From: Aaosphaeria pasadenensis
Taxonomy: Eukaryota; Ascomycota; Dothideomycetes; Pleosporales
NCBI GenBank assembly: GCA_022813625.1
Contig: JAKLMB010000005.1
Location: 1-64,000, forward strand
Reading direction: 5' to 3'
Length of the DNA stretch: 64,000 nt
Positions 1 to 10,882 of this stretch are shown here, piece by piece. How positions within the stretch are numbered: position 1 is the stretch's first letter; each line of letters begins with the position of its first letter. The notes under the pieces are model-generated. The model searched no databases, was not told the DNA's origin, and saw only the letters and a program-made list of their open reading frames with translations. Both the position numbers and the translations under genes were made by a program.

Positions 1-1575
1 TTAATAATAAGGACCTATCTATAGAATATATTCTACTTATATATATAAGTATACTTAGTAGATTTATTAGGTTTATAAAATAAATCTATAAATCTTAGAT
101 TTATAATATTTATTAAATAAATCTATAAATCTATTATATAATTAGATTATATATCTATATTATACTCTACTTTATCTATATAGAGCCTATCTATATATTC
201 CTGTTCCTATAGGTCCTCCTTATAGGATTCCTTATTACCCTCTAGCTACTTAGAATTGTTACTGTTTAGTTTATCTGTAATACTAAGTATTCTAAAGATC
301 CTTATTAAATAACTTCTACTTCTTCTTATATAAGAACTCTTGCTACTTATAAAGATACTTTTATTTTACCTATATAGTATAAACCCTTACCTAGGTATAC
401 TTAGCTTCTTACTTTTCTTTTTCTAACCTTAATTTAACTATATCTTTCTCTACCTTTAAATAATCTAACTTCTTATTAATAGGCTTAAAGCTAGGTAATA
501 ATAACTATAGTAGCTTATAAGGACTAATACTACTTACTACCTTATAATTACTATACTTTATACTAAGTAATAATATTTTATAACTTAAACCCTTCTTTAT
601 ATATCTTATATAAGTAATTATAGTAAAAGAACCTTTATTATTTATATATAACCTATATTTTTATTAGAAAAGGGTAGAATAAGAACTTATAGAGACCTCT
701 TTATAAGGACATGAAGAATAGAAGGAGGGGATAAAATGTTAAGATTAAGGATCTACTAGTTAGTTCTTAGGGATAATCTAAAGAGTAATATAAAGCAGGT
801 TATAAGGTAGGAAAGATAGTAGTAGTAAAATAGTAGAGTATATTATTTAATACTAACTTAAGTTAAATATAGAAGACTATAAGGGTATTCTAGGTTCTTT
901 ATATACTTAATAAGTCTTATAAGTCTTATTAGTCTTATTAAGTCTTATTAAATAAGACTTTATAAGACTTATAAGACTTATAAGACTTATAACTAGAGTT
1001 ATATAATATTATTCCCTTAGTTATATTATAGCTTAGGATCTACTAAGTATCTAGTAATTAGCTAGCTATATAACTAGGTATACCCCTCTCTTACTAGATT
1101 ATAATATCTAGGTTCTCTATATATAGGTTAGGTCTTATAAGTCTTATTAGTTTTATTAAGTCTTACTTAATAAGACTCTATAAGACTTATAAGACTTATA
1201 AGACTTATAACTAGGATTATATAATATTATTCCCTTAGTTATATTATAGCTTAGGGTTCCTACTAAGTATCTAGTAATTAGTTAGCTATATAACTAGGTA
1301 TACCCCTTTCTTGCTAGATTATAATATATTAAAATAATAGATATAGCTTTACTTATATTAATAATTTATATTAAGTTTTATAAAATAGTATCTTTTATAT
1401 ATATTTAGTTTTACTACTATAATTATAATTAACTAGTTATAAATTAAATTAATTAATTAAGATATAAATATATTATTTAATAAAGCCTATAGTTAATATA
1501 TATAATCTTCTTACCTTTCCTTTCCTTTCTTCCTCTCTAGTTATGCTACTAATTAAATATAGTTACTATAGAATA
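1..1575. repeat. AT-rich block with RIP-like composition
   Basis: Almost pure A/T sequence with no usable open frame. Reading the first 600 bases by eye I find no CpA and no CpG at all, only a handful of TpG, and very many TpA. That is the expected end state of repeat-induced point mutation, which turns CpA into TpA (and TpG into TpA on the other strand) in duplicated DNA of Pezizomycotina. The block was therefore probably one or more transposon copies, now too eroded to name. It ends abruptly around 1560-1580, where composition returns to about 50% GC. Confidence 0.8.
891..1327. repeat. Tandem duplication of a ~218-bp unit, each with an internal hairpin
   Basis: Two adjacent copies, about 891-1108 and 1109-1327, align almost end to end. 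Both start TAGGTTCT, run through a palindromic section, then share ATATTATTCCCTTAGTTATA and CTAACTAGGTATACCCC-like text, and end TAGATTATAATAT. Each palindromic section is built from the roughly 10-nt word AAGTCTTAT repeated, followed by its reverse complement ATAAGACTT repeated. In copy one the arms lie at about 909-951 and 951-991. The copies differ at scattered positions, so the duplication is not recent. No transposase frame is visible. Confidence 0.8.
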
Positions 1576-2140
1576 AATACCGATTAGGTTGAAAGGTAGG
1601 GTTCAAATCTAACCCGCCAGAGCAAGGCAGGATTTGGTGCCCTCAGGGATACGACTTGGCGTGATCCGTTACTCGTAAAAACTGAAAGACCTCGCTTTAC
1701 TCCAGTTGGGGGCAAAGATTGCTAGCAGGGGACCGGCTTAATGCGCCTGCCATCTATAGAAGCCATCTGCATTTTGCTTCCTTGTCAGCTTCTTCAGAGA
1801 CACTTACCCATGTTTCCTCCCCACGCCACCGGTCCACAGTGACCCAATGTTGAACTGGAACCCCGATCCCCTAGAAAGTGACATGCTCAGTGGTATGGTG
1901 GCGTGTTTCAAAGGTCTTTCTACTGCAGTGACGAACGTATTAATCTTTGCTGTTCGAGTCAGTGCCAGGTTTTGTGTGGCAACGAGCATATCGACCAGGA
2001 TGTTTCGAGACTTGTAGAAGTACCATATATACCCCCAATACCAGCTTGTGCAATGTAGCAATCAAATCTTCCAGTCGTATATTTGCAATACTCTCTTCAT
2101 CCCACGGAATTTCCTCCACTTGTCAGAACGACGACACACA
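1576..2140. other. Gene-free interval between AT-rich block and first gene
   Basis: Normal-composition DNA holding the presumed promoter and leader of the gene starting at 2141. A perfect 5-bp stem with 7-nt loop lies at 1599-1615 but does not fit a tRNA. I see no coding feature. Confidence 0.6.
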
Positions 2141-3265
2141 ATGAGTAACATCCTCCTCACCGGTGCCACTGGCTATGTCGGCGGTACTTTTCTCGACCAA
2201 GTTCTAAAGAGCGAAGAGCCGAGCCTCAAGAGCTTGACAATTGACACAGCTGTGCGCACTGATGAGCAAGCACAAAAGCTGAAGGAAACCTATGGGGATA
2301 GGGTCAACCCCATCAAATGGAAGGGACTCGAAGACACTACAACCGTCGCGGATACTGCCGCAAACTATGACCTTGTTGTTAACGTCGGCTCCGGCTTCAT
2401 TCCCGCGGGTGCTAAGGCGCTTGTGGAAGGTCTGGGAAGGCGAAAAAATGGGCCTGCCCCGTGGATCGTGCACATCGCTGGCTGCACTAATTTGGCCGAT
2501 CGTCCCCTAACGCAGGATGCCCACCCGGAGCGTGAGTGGGACGATGAGAAAGATGCCGGAGCCATATTCGATTTCATGAAAGAGGCGGATGCTAGAGAAC
2601 CATACCCTCAGCGAAGTGCTGAGGTTGGTGTCCTAGAGGCTGCGGAGGCAAGCGGTGTCAATGCTGTCAGCTTGAATGCACCATTGATTTTTGGCGAAGG
2701 AAGTGGACTATTCAATCGAGCCGGCCTAGTCATCCCAATTGCTTTGCGATATGCTATTACTCATGGATATGGTTTCAAGCTCAACGAAACCGCAAATTTC
2801 GATTATGTGCACGTCAGCGACCTTGCAGCTCTCTATGTCCTCGTAGTACGAACTATTCTTGAACGGCCCGACCGTGGTGTTGGATTCATCCCAACTGGTA
2901 GGAAAGGGATCATTTTCCCTGCCGTTGCCCGCATCTTGAATACAGAGATCATGGAACGATGCGTCGACGCTGCTTTTGCGGGAGGCGTGCTTCCCCGCGA
3001 AGGTACGCCCAAAGAAAGAGAAGTCCGCCAAGTGTCGCTTCAAGAGATCGCCGACGAGATCATGTTTAGCCAGGTTGCTGTTGCTGAGCGTGGCTGGGCT
3101 GGTCACAAGGCAATGAAGGGTACGCTGGCCCCCAAGTTGTTTGGCTGGAAACCGCAGTATACAGAAGAAGCTTGGAAGCAGGAATTCCACGACGAGTTTG
3201 TTGCGCTTCGTGATGGGCGAAGAGGTATCACTCTAGATGCGTGCATTGGCTTGAGAGGAAATTAA
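2141..3265 (+). CDS. NAD(P)-binding epimerase/dehydratase-like (extended SDR/NmrA-like) protein
   Basis: Single exon of 374 residues. The N-terminus reads MSNILLTGATGYVGG, a Rossmann dinucleotide-binding loop with GxxGxxG at residues 8-14. Later segments match the fungal NAD-dependent epimerase/dehydratase group: a SLNAPLIFGEGSGLFN stretch and a DYVHVSDLAALYVL stretch in the C-terminal half. The family includes sugar-nucleotide epimerases and many poorly characterised oxidoreductases of secondary metabolism. I do not see the catalytic YxxxK of classical SDRs at the usual place, so the reaction cannot be assigned and a redox-sensor role is possible. The start at 2141 was chosen because the Rossmann strand begins directly after it; the 31 codons open upstream have no family character. 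It lies on the gene side of the AT-rich block and converges on the rhodopsin-domain gene. Confidence 0.85.
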   Translation: MSNILLTGATGYVGGTFLDQVLKSEEPSLKSLTIDTAVRTDEQAQKLKETYGDRVNPIKWKGLEDTTTVADTAANYDLVVNVGSGFIPAGAKALVEGLGRRKNGPAPWIVHIAGCTNLADRPLTQDAHPEREWDDEKDAGAIFDFMKEADAREPYPQRSAEVGVLEAAEASGVNAVSLNAPLIFGEGSGLFNRAGLVIPIALRYAITHGYGFKLNETANFDYVHVSDLAALYVLVVRTILERPDRGVGFIPTGRKGIIFPAVARILNTEIMERCVDAAFAGGVLPREGTPKEREVRQVSLQEIADEIMFSQVAVAERGWAGHKAMKGTLAPKLFGWKPQYTEEAWKQEFHDEFVALRDGRRGITLDACIGLRGN

Positions 3266-3568
3266 TTGACCAGACCACTCATTCCATACTTAAGAAGATA
3301 GTAACACGGGATTGAATGTGAATAAACTGTTGGATACATACTTTGCCCAGGTTTGAGTGATGTATCACCCCTGATTAAGTGCCGTTAGATGAGGAAGTGA
3401 TGGAATTCATCTGATTTGGAATAATCAAGTATGCGAGTGCGATTATCAACACCAATTCTAGAACCTAAGTGCCATACCTGTGTTCAAAATGAACACAAAA
3501 TGAATACTTTTACAATAGCTATATAACTAAAGTATGGCAACGCCCGTCTTTAATCGACGAGCCCTCTT
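3266..3568. other. Convergent intergenic interval
   Basis: 303 bases between two converging stop codons. They must hold both 3' ends. No hairpin terminator or gene is evident. Confidence 0.6.
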
Positions 3569-4911
3569 CTACCAGCCACGTTGTATGCGGCTTTGCCTCA
3601 CTTCAGCATTACGGCCGAGGTCGTTAGAATGATTTGATGCAGCTTCTGAGATATGAATTGTCACATCCTTGCTCATCTTTATGCCATTCTCCCACTCTTG
3701 GTTTTCCTGCTGTCCCGGCTGTCCAGGTTGGTCCTTGACTATGTTTTCTTCGCTTCCATATCCGACCGTAGTGAGATCACCAACGCCATACTTGCGGTTG
3801 CTGCTTGACTTTTGTGTGGAGGTATTACTGAATGGCTTCAATGCGAACTGCCCGCTATGCGACTGATTATACTGGTGGCGAGGATTTCCGGAACCGCCCA
3901 TCGTATTGCCCCAAATACCTGGGAGATAAGTCTTGAACATGACCTTGAACGTTGATGCACATCCACATATGATGGCTAGTGTAGTCGTTAGTCTTTGATG
4001 CTGAAAGATGATTTTTAGTATCACTCATGTCTGAACTTACCGACGTGAATTTCAATACTGCACCAGTTCAACGAGTCGGCCATATACCACCACATATCTG
4101 CCTCATCAGCCAAGAACAGCACATAATAGAAACGGACGCATCCAGCTGCCACAGCTACGAAACCGACACAAAGAAGCGCTACCAGAGCGACCTTCTGGCG
4201 CTTGGGAATTTGAAGTTTCCACAGCATCGGCATCGGCAGTACGTAAATGGCTGCGTCTTGGATGATATTGAGAATGCCATGCGCGTTGTAAAAAACTTGT
4301 TGGGTGTCCAAATCCCAACACTTCTCAGGGTGCAAGGCTTGCTGGGCGACATCCCAATACAAAGATGTGGGCATGCAAATAATCAAAAGGATCACAAGTG
4401 TGGCAGCCGAGAGTCCACACACTGTGAATATGAGGAAGTATATTGCGTATTTGGTGAACTTCCTGTGATCCAGACGAAGGTAGAAGACCAGAATGCTGAG
4501 TTTAACCAAGCACAACGCAGCGAGGTACAACAACCGAACTGCAAGATTGGACTTAAGTAGAGGTTCGAAGTCCTCGGGCGGGATGTTGGTAGCTACACCA
4601 TGCGTTAGATTTCCTAATGGCGTTGAGTGGTATTACGCAGACATACTATGTTTTCCTGCTCCATAATAGGCACATATCATGTTCGCAGCCGAAAGTGCAA
4701 GATTGAAAATTGTACCAACAAGCATGAGTATGTCGTCAAGTCCGAGTCCGCCTTGAACGAGGTTAAGTCGAACATGCAGCCTCACACCCATGACAAATGT
4801 TGTAATGATAATGAATGATATTGCCACTGCGAACATCGACATCTGCTTCGAACCTTCCTCTATGGCACGCGTGTGCCATTGATGGAAATTGTGCATCGTG
4901 GGCGCCATCAT
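3569..4911 (-). CDS. Fungal rhodopsin-domain integral membrane protein
   Basis: Spliced complement(3569..3975, 4041..4592, 4647..4911), 407 residues; introns of 65 and 54 nt have GTAAGT or GTATGT donors and TAG acceptors. The protein has the layout of the fungal 'rhodopsin domain' family: several hydrophobic helices, the RLHVRLNLV and GLDDILMLV signatures after TM2, LPMPMLWKLQIPKRQK after TM5, and a WWYMADSLNWCSIEIH motif before the last helix. A polar, Gln/Asn/Ser-rich cytosolic tail of about 110 residues follows. It does not bind retinal by family expectation; members are membrane proteins of unknown ligand, often near secondary-metabolite genes. Splicing joins the pre-TM7 exon to VAIICGCASTFK, restoring the final helix. 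Two Met codons open the frame and either could be the start. Confidence 0.85.
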
Positions 4912-6566
4912 GACTCTCTTGGCTGGCCAGTCCGTCAGATACGGTACTTCAAATCAAGGAAATATGATGAGCGAATCCGAAACGGACCGTAAAGGCATTA
5001 AGTCTCCACTTGGAGTGAATGTACTTGAGGAAGCGTCTCTTTTATTCCTGGGTCGACCATCTCCCTATCTCACCCGTGCTTCAATGGCACCTACGGGGTC
5101 ATCCCGCAGCTAGCAGTGTGACAGTAGTTCATTCGACAAGAGAACCCAATCCCATGTCGAGGGGAACACGCAACAGCGGCCGTTACTCCGCCTTGTCTAG
5201 CTTGTTGGGTATATACAAAGTGGATACACAAGTAAGCACAAGGCAGGATGGGGCATTGGGGCGGCACAATATTATCATAGCAGGGGTACCGTACCGTTAA
5301 CAACTCCAACAACCCCCACAAGTAGCGCCAATGCACGTTCCAGGTACCAATCCTTCTGAGGCGAAAGCCAACAGCCAAGATCTTATACTACCGGCCCGTC
5401 CCATGCAATAGCTCAACACCGTTACAACTAACTAATGTACTTAAAAAAATTAGTCCCCGACCAGCTAGGCTGCTCCTCTCACCAAGGAGAAATGCTTGCC
5501 CTCGGGCGACTGTTCAATGCAACCAGGCCACCCAGGGGCAGCCTTTGATAACTAGGATGCTCTACCTACAAACATCGATAACGGTTGGACTCGCCTGAGG
5601 AGCAGATGATACTTTATGGGCTTGGGCTTCTAAAGAGCGAACCGGAAAGGGGTAGACGCAGGCACATGCAAAATTGCAGTCAGGAGAGCAGGGGAACACA
5701 TCGTGTTTTTGCTATGTACTCTGAACTACAGTTACACTTCGAGCACGTGATTGGACACTGGCACCATCGGTATAGCCAGCAAGGCTTAAAATATAATCAT
5801 CACCTATAATAGTGCTTACATCTCTCATCATCGCTTACTGCTACGCAGCTTGCCTTTATTCTGGCGCTGCATAACGAATAGGAAGGAGGGATGAGAAGGA
5901 ATCAAACATTTGATTTGTTCCGAGGTTGTGTGAGCTGATGGGGTTGCGTGAAGAGTTGATCCGGCCTGGTGAAGACAGGATTTCGGGGCATTAAAAGCCG
6001 TTGCTGCCATCGAGTGATGGAGAAATTGATTAATTTTTGAAATGCTGATCGTTGCCTACCATGCGCAGGAGAATTGCCGGGTTAGCAACCACCTGTTGTA
6101 AGTTTGGGGTTAGTTTCGAATCGATTTGTAGGCATACAAATCCTCCTCGTCTTAGACAATGTTAGTCTGGGCCCGTTCCTCTACCATCTGGGTTACGTTA
6201 CGTAGATTATGCCAGCGGTCGAATGAATCCGAGCAACCTTGCCTTAGCGGAATATTGTCTCATCAAAACGCAAAAAGCGAAGATCCTGGAACAGAGTATC
6301 GCCAGTAGCAGCCTCGCCAGCCTCTTCAGTTCTGAACAGGAGTAGCGCTGATGATCCAACCCTCAACGACTTCGTTGAAACAAGAGCATCGCTAGTCACT
6401 TGCATGAATAACGGGGCCGCTAGCATTTAATAAGCCTCGAGGCGTATGGTTGGGAATTCTGGGTAGATACAAGGTTATGAAAAGCATAGCTCCACCATTC
6501 TGAAAATTTCGAGTTGTGCCTGTAAATAGTGCACAAATCACTCCATTGGGCGACGGAAGTCGTCTT
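4912..6566. other. Gene-free interval
   Basis: About 1.65 kb upstream of the rhodopsin-domain gene and downstream of the terpene cyclase. Only short unsupported frames are present and no repeat was recognised. A CACGTG hexamer lies at 5744-5749. Confidence 0.55.
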
Positions 6567-7641
6567 CTACCGCCCTTCGGTAAAACCGAGTGCACCGGTT
6601 CTGTTGTAGCGTGGTGTGAGAAGGCTCCATAGCTCATTCCCTGACATCTGATATTCTAATCCCTTGATATAGGCCGCAAGGGCCGGGCTTGGATTCTTCC
6701 TGAGAATCTCATCCCTGATCTCGAAGTGTCGCACCTCCCAAGCGCGGATCATTTCCCACATCACTCGCTTTGCCTGTTCTTCATTCACATCCATCATCTC
6801 CATACAAATCGGGACTGATGAGCACATTGCGCCCAGATCAAATCCGTCTTTGGCTGCAAGAACCTCTTTCTCGAAGCTGCAGATATCGTTCAGAACAGAT
6901 ACATGTTTCATACAGTTTTCCTCGGCCGGTTTGATGAGCTCAAGCTCTTCAGGGCTCATTTCGAGCCCCATCCCGAATCGCATGATTCCCGAGAGAAAGC
7001 TGACAGAAATGTTAGAAGCCCAGCCCAGAGACACATTTTGAGTTCACTCACTATTTGCCAACATCGTCATTTCTGAGAACAAAGTATTCGCGTAGGCCCA
7101 TCGGTTTCGACCGTTCGGCATCAACCTGACCCTTGAGGAAGTCAATTGTAGGCTGTAGCAAAGCATCCGCAAGTGGCTTGTCTACAGCCCTCATCTCTTC
7201 AAAAAGGTCGTACATGATCCATTGAGCAGGTATCGAACGGTCTGGAAGCGTATTTCCGCGACAGCAGTCTATAACTTTGTCGTTGAAGATGGTTCCATCC
7301 TGTTGTGACATACGATCGAGAAGGTCGTCAATCAGAAACCCAGTCGTGAGCAGTCGGCAGCCCCAGTGTATTCTATCATCCCATGACTGGGGACAGTATA
7401 AGCAAAGGACCCATGCATAACCCTCGTCAACGAAGCGTCGCCGGTGCTTTTCGGTTTTAAATGGCCAGTGCTCAAGGAAGAAGTCATTGACCTCCTTCAC
7501 GACACTGTCTGTAAGCGGATGTTTTTGAACCTCTAAAATAGTTGGACGTAGGTCTTTTGGAAGCTGAGAAGTCCTCGGAGGGGCAGGAGGAGAGCAAGAG
7601 CGAGCATCGCTTGCTGGGGATGGATAACCGGAGTCATGCAT
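6567..7641 (-). CDS. Aristolochene-synthase-like sesquiterpene cyclase (class I terpene synthase)
   Basis: Spliced complement(6567..6999, 7052..7641), 340 residues; the 52-nt intron has a GTGAGT donor, a TTCTAAC branch site and a CAG acceptor. Class I terpene synthases bind Mg2+ and farnesyl diphosphate and cyclise it in the cytosol. Both metal motifs are present: DDLLD at residues 105-109 and the NSE triad N234, S238, E242 in NDICSFEKE. The C-terminus has LEYQMSGNELWS and the diphosphate-sensing RY pair at 327-328. Spacing and the C-terminal text most resemble aristolochene synthases, so an eremophilane-type product is a reasonable guess, but product identity cannot be read from sequence. 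I chose the Met at 7641 because it gives family length; the same frame is open to 7827 with unrelated sequence. It is divergent from the P450 at 8936. Confidence 0.92.
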
Positions 7642-8935
7642 TGTGATGTTTGATATTCTGAAGGAGACAAATGAACCGATAGTATTCAAAGAATTTGGAT
7701 TTCTAGATTGACGAGGAAAGAGGAGCAGAGATATGTTCAGCGTCAATGAAGGTGTTAAATGGGTTGTTCTATGCTTAAATACATACTCTCGATGCAACAT
7801 CTGCTGAAGGGATATAGACGACAACATGAAATCCGTGAGAGACTACAAGGGTATGTCATAATGGATTCTGATCAACGAGCACAGATAATACAGCCCTGCG
7901 TCATGCACCTGCGTTTCTCCGGTACCAATTGAGACAGTCGGTCTTCGAGATGCAACTTGCGGAGAGTAAAACAGTATAGTACGATGATGCATGATTCAGG
8001 TGCCACCCCGATCGTGACGGGAGGCTGGTTCTTGGTACTGGATCTATTCACGTGAGTGGGATTTCCTGCAAGGGCTCTTGCTATGGGCCCAACATCCAGG
8101 TCTGCGCTTGTTTCTAGAAGGCTATTCTCATGCCACAAAACAGGTTCGCATACCGACCTCGGTAACATCTAAAACCATGGACTTGTATGGTATGGAGTCA
8201 ATGTTGTAACCGAAGGCCTCATGCATATATATGAATACGAATTTCTGCCCCATCTCGTTTCATAAGAAAGTCAAGTACAGAGTAGACAATTGACATATTT
8301 CTATGAGGTCTACATAAGGGTGATAATGAACGGGAGGCAGAATACTTCGGCCGGTAGCATAATCTATTCACAATGTGAAGATCATTCTCCAACCTACGTC
8401 AGTGATCAGCCTTAGCAATGGCCATAGCGCCAGGGTCCTGGAAGAAAACGGTATCACCTGAGGGGCGAAGATTCCAGGTTTCCTAAACCTTCGTCTAGTA
8501 TGCACCAAAGCCAGCTAATGTGAGCTAGTGGAGGAGTGTCCCTTATCGCTCATCTGCGTATTGCACAGACGCACTAGCGACGCCTGGGGTGTTTCCGTGA
8601 TGCCTTCGTAATGCCCAATGCGTATCAATCTTTCGGCATAATTACGTGTATCTCACCATCAAGGGTAGCATCATGCTTGGGTTTGATGCAAGCACACTAT
8701 GACGAAAAGACGCGCAACTATGAGTCACCAAACCTCGTTGTATCTCGACTAGGTCATTGCTCCACTTGTCAAGATCGCCCCATGAGAAATTTAACCGTCG
8801 CAATGAGACAGGGAGCTCAGTGATGTCACTGCTCTGTACTTCTTTTAATCATTATATTGCCCTGGTACCGAAAGCTGTTCCTTTATCGCTAAAGAGCCTA
8901 GTTTGCAACTCCTAAGTACCCTAGACTTCTTCGAT
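7642..8935. promoter_or_regulatory. Shared intergenic region between cyclase and P450
   Basis: A 1.29-kb interval separating two divergently transcribed genes of one likely pathway, so it should hold both promoters. It contains the palindrome TCACGTGA at 8048-8055 (bHLH/Cbf1-type core). On the minus strand a TATTTAA word lies at about 7770, roughly 130 bases upstream of the chosen cyclase start. No convincing gene lies inside. Confidence 0.5.
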
Positions 8936-10882
8936 ATGCTGGACGTGTTGAACGCAACGAATAATCCTATCTTACGTGGTCATGGAATACTGAAAAGTCA
9001 CTTATATGAAGGGAGCGTGTCTGAGATTCAATGGACGTGGAATGGTATCCTTCGATCAGTGTTCAGTCTGGTAAGTAAACGCTTGAATGTCCTGCACAGA
9101 CCGGAGTTGACCGAACAATAGATTATTACATACTTTGTCTTACAGATTTCGTACAATTTATGGTTCCACCCTCTAAGAAGATTTCCTGGTCCGTTCCTGG
9201 CCAGATCAACACTGGTAGGAAACTCTATGATCATACGTTAATAATATTGTAGCTCACTTATTGCAGCTCTGGCGATTCTATTACTCAGTAGGTGGCCGCT
9301 TCCATCGTCATGTTGAAGCATGCCATAAACGCTATGGTGAGTTATCTCGCGTGGACTTGCGCGATTGGCACCAACATTAAAGGCAGGCGAGGTATTCCGT
9401 GTCAGTCCTAATGAACTATCGTTCTGTAGCGTCGAAGCTCGGAAGGCCATATATACCCCTCGACGAGGTGGTGCGGCAAGAATACCAAAGAACGAATTTT
9501 ATGAACTGATTAACTCGGGGTTTGAAGTTGCTTCGCTAGGTACTGAAATTGACCCCGTTCTGGGTCAGAAAAAACGAGAATATTTTGCTTCGGCATTTTC
9601 AGCCAAAGGCCTAAGCCAACAAGAGCCCGCGATTCAAAGGAATATAGATGCCTGGATCCAGAAGCTAGGCCGATTAGGTACGGCCGGTGAAGGTCTTGAC
9701 ATGACCAAATGGTTTCAGTACCTGAGCTTTGATATCTTTGGAGAGATGGCATTTGGCGAATCCTTCGGCTGTGTCGAACAAGAAAGGTCTCATTACTGGC
9801 TTGATCTAGTTCTTGGACATATGCTTGTTATTACTATCATGGATAATGTACGACGCATTCCGCTCGCGCTATTCCTCGCGCGTTCGATACCCTCTAAGTG
9901 GACTGTTGGTATCCGCAATATCTTCTCCCGTTTCGCCCATGAAAAGGTTTCCGCGTAAGCTTACACTGTACGAGTTATGTTATACTGGGTTTGCTGATCA
10001 TATCTTAGACGAATGAAAAAAACTGGCGAGCAGCATGATTTCCTTGAAAGCGTCGTTGCCATGGTTCGAAATGGCAAGATGTCTCGAGAAGAATTGGCTT
10101 CTCACGCATCGGATTTGGCGTACGTCTTTATATAAGAGGACCACAGCCCAATTCTTACATGTAAAATGATCGCTAATCATTTCAAACAGTCTAGCGGGGG
10201 GGGACACTACAGGCACGGTCATGGCTACAACGACATACTATCTTCTTAAGCACCCGAAAATACACGAGAAGCTCAAACAGGAAGTACGATCGCACTACAG
10301 TACTTATGAAGACATCAACATTGCTTCGACGACACAGTTAATCTACCTCAACGCCGTGCTCAAAGAGAGTATGCGTATATTTCAGCCTGCTCCGCAGGGC
10401 ACACCACGCAAATCACCAGGTTGGCCAGTAGGCAGCTACTATGTACCTGAAGGGGTAAATCATCAAAATGTTAAGAAGTAGCCGCCTTGTAAGCTAACAG
10501 ATTGAAAAGACCGAGTTTTATGTCTCCCCTTGGGCGTTGACCCACGACGAGAAATACTTCCACGAACCGTACGCCTTCAAACCAGAACGCTGGATTGATC
10601 CAGAGTGCCGTGATATCACCGATGCGAGCCAACCTTTCAATGTTGGCCCCAGATCCTGCCCTGGAAAACTGTAAGCGGCTGTTTTCTTTGCATCAGAACC
10701 GAAATTAGCTGACATCGACAAGTTTCGCCTATGGGCAAATGTGTTCGCAACTTACAAAAATGATTTATAGCTTTGATATGGAACTTGTGGATGAGAATCT
10801 CGATTGGGAATCCACTTGTAAAATGCATTTCCTGTGGTGGAAACCAGAGTTGTTTGTAAGATTCAGGCCAGTTGAGGTTTAA
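8936..10882 (+). CDS. Cytochrome P450 monooxygenase (CYP65-like)
   Basis: Spliced join(8936..9070, 9146..9214, 9267..9336, 9387..9954, 10009..10119, 10190..10454, 10501..10670, 10723..10882), 515 residues, eight exons, all seven introns GT-AG and 46-75 nt. Signatures in order: proline-rich hinge YNLWFHPLRRFPGPF near residues 48-62, I-helix AGGDTT at 320-325, K-helix ESMR at 377-380, PERW at 434-437, and the heme loop FNVGPRSCPG with the thiolate Cys at 459. It should hydroxylate or oxidise a small lipophilic substrate at the ER with a P450 reductase. Overall text resembles the CYP65 group of terpene and polyketide tailoring enzymes. Odd point: the first 45 residues lack a clear membrane anchor, so the first exon or start may be wrong. 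Its divergent partner is the sesquiterpene cyclase, whose product is a plausible substrate. Confidence 0.9.

Noticed and set aside
1599..1615. 5-bp stem with 7-nt loop containing TTCAAAT, like a tRNA T-arm
   Set aside because: The paired register puts the loop two bases off the T-loop consensus, and no acceptor, D or anticodon arms are found around it.
7872..8168. 98-codon minus-strand frame between cyclase and P450
   Set aside because: No recognisable domain and no matching exons; left as promoter region.
10196..10203. Run of eight G in the P450 I-helix codons, a possible frameshift
   Set aside because: With eight G the frame reads LAGGDTTGT and stays open; the gene is intact.
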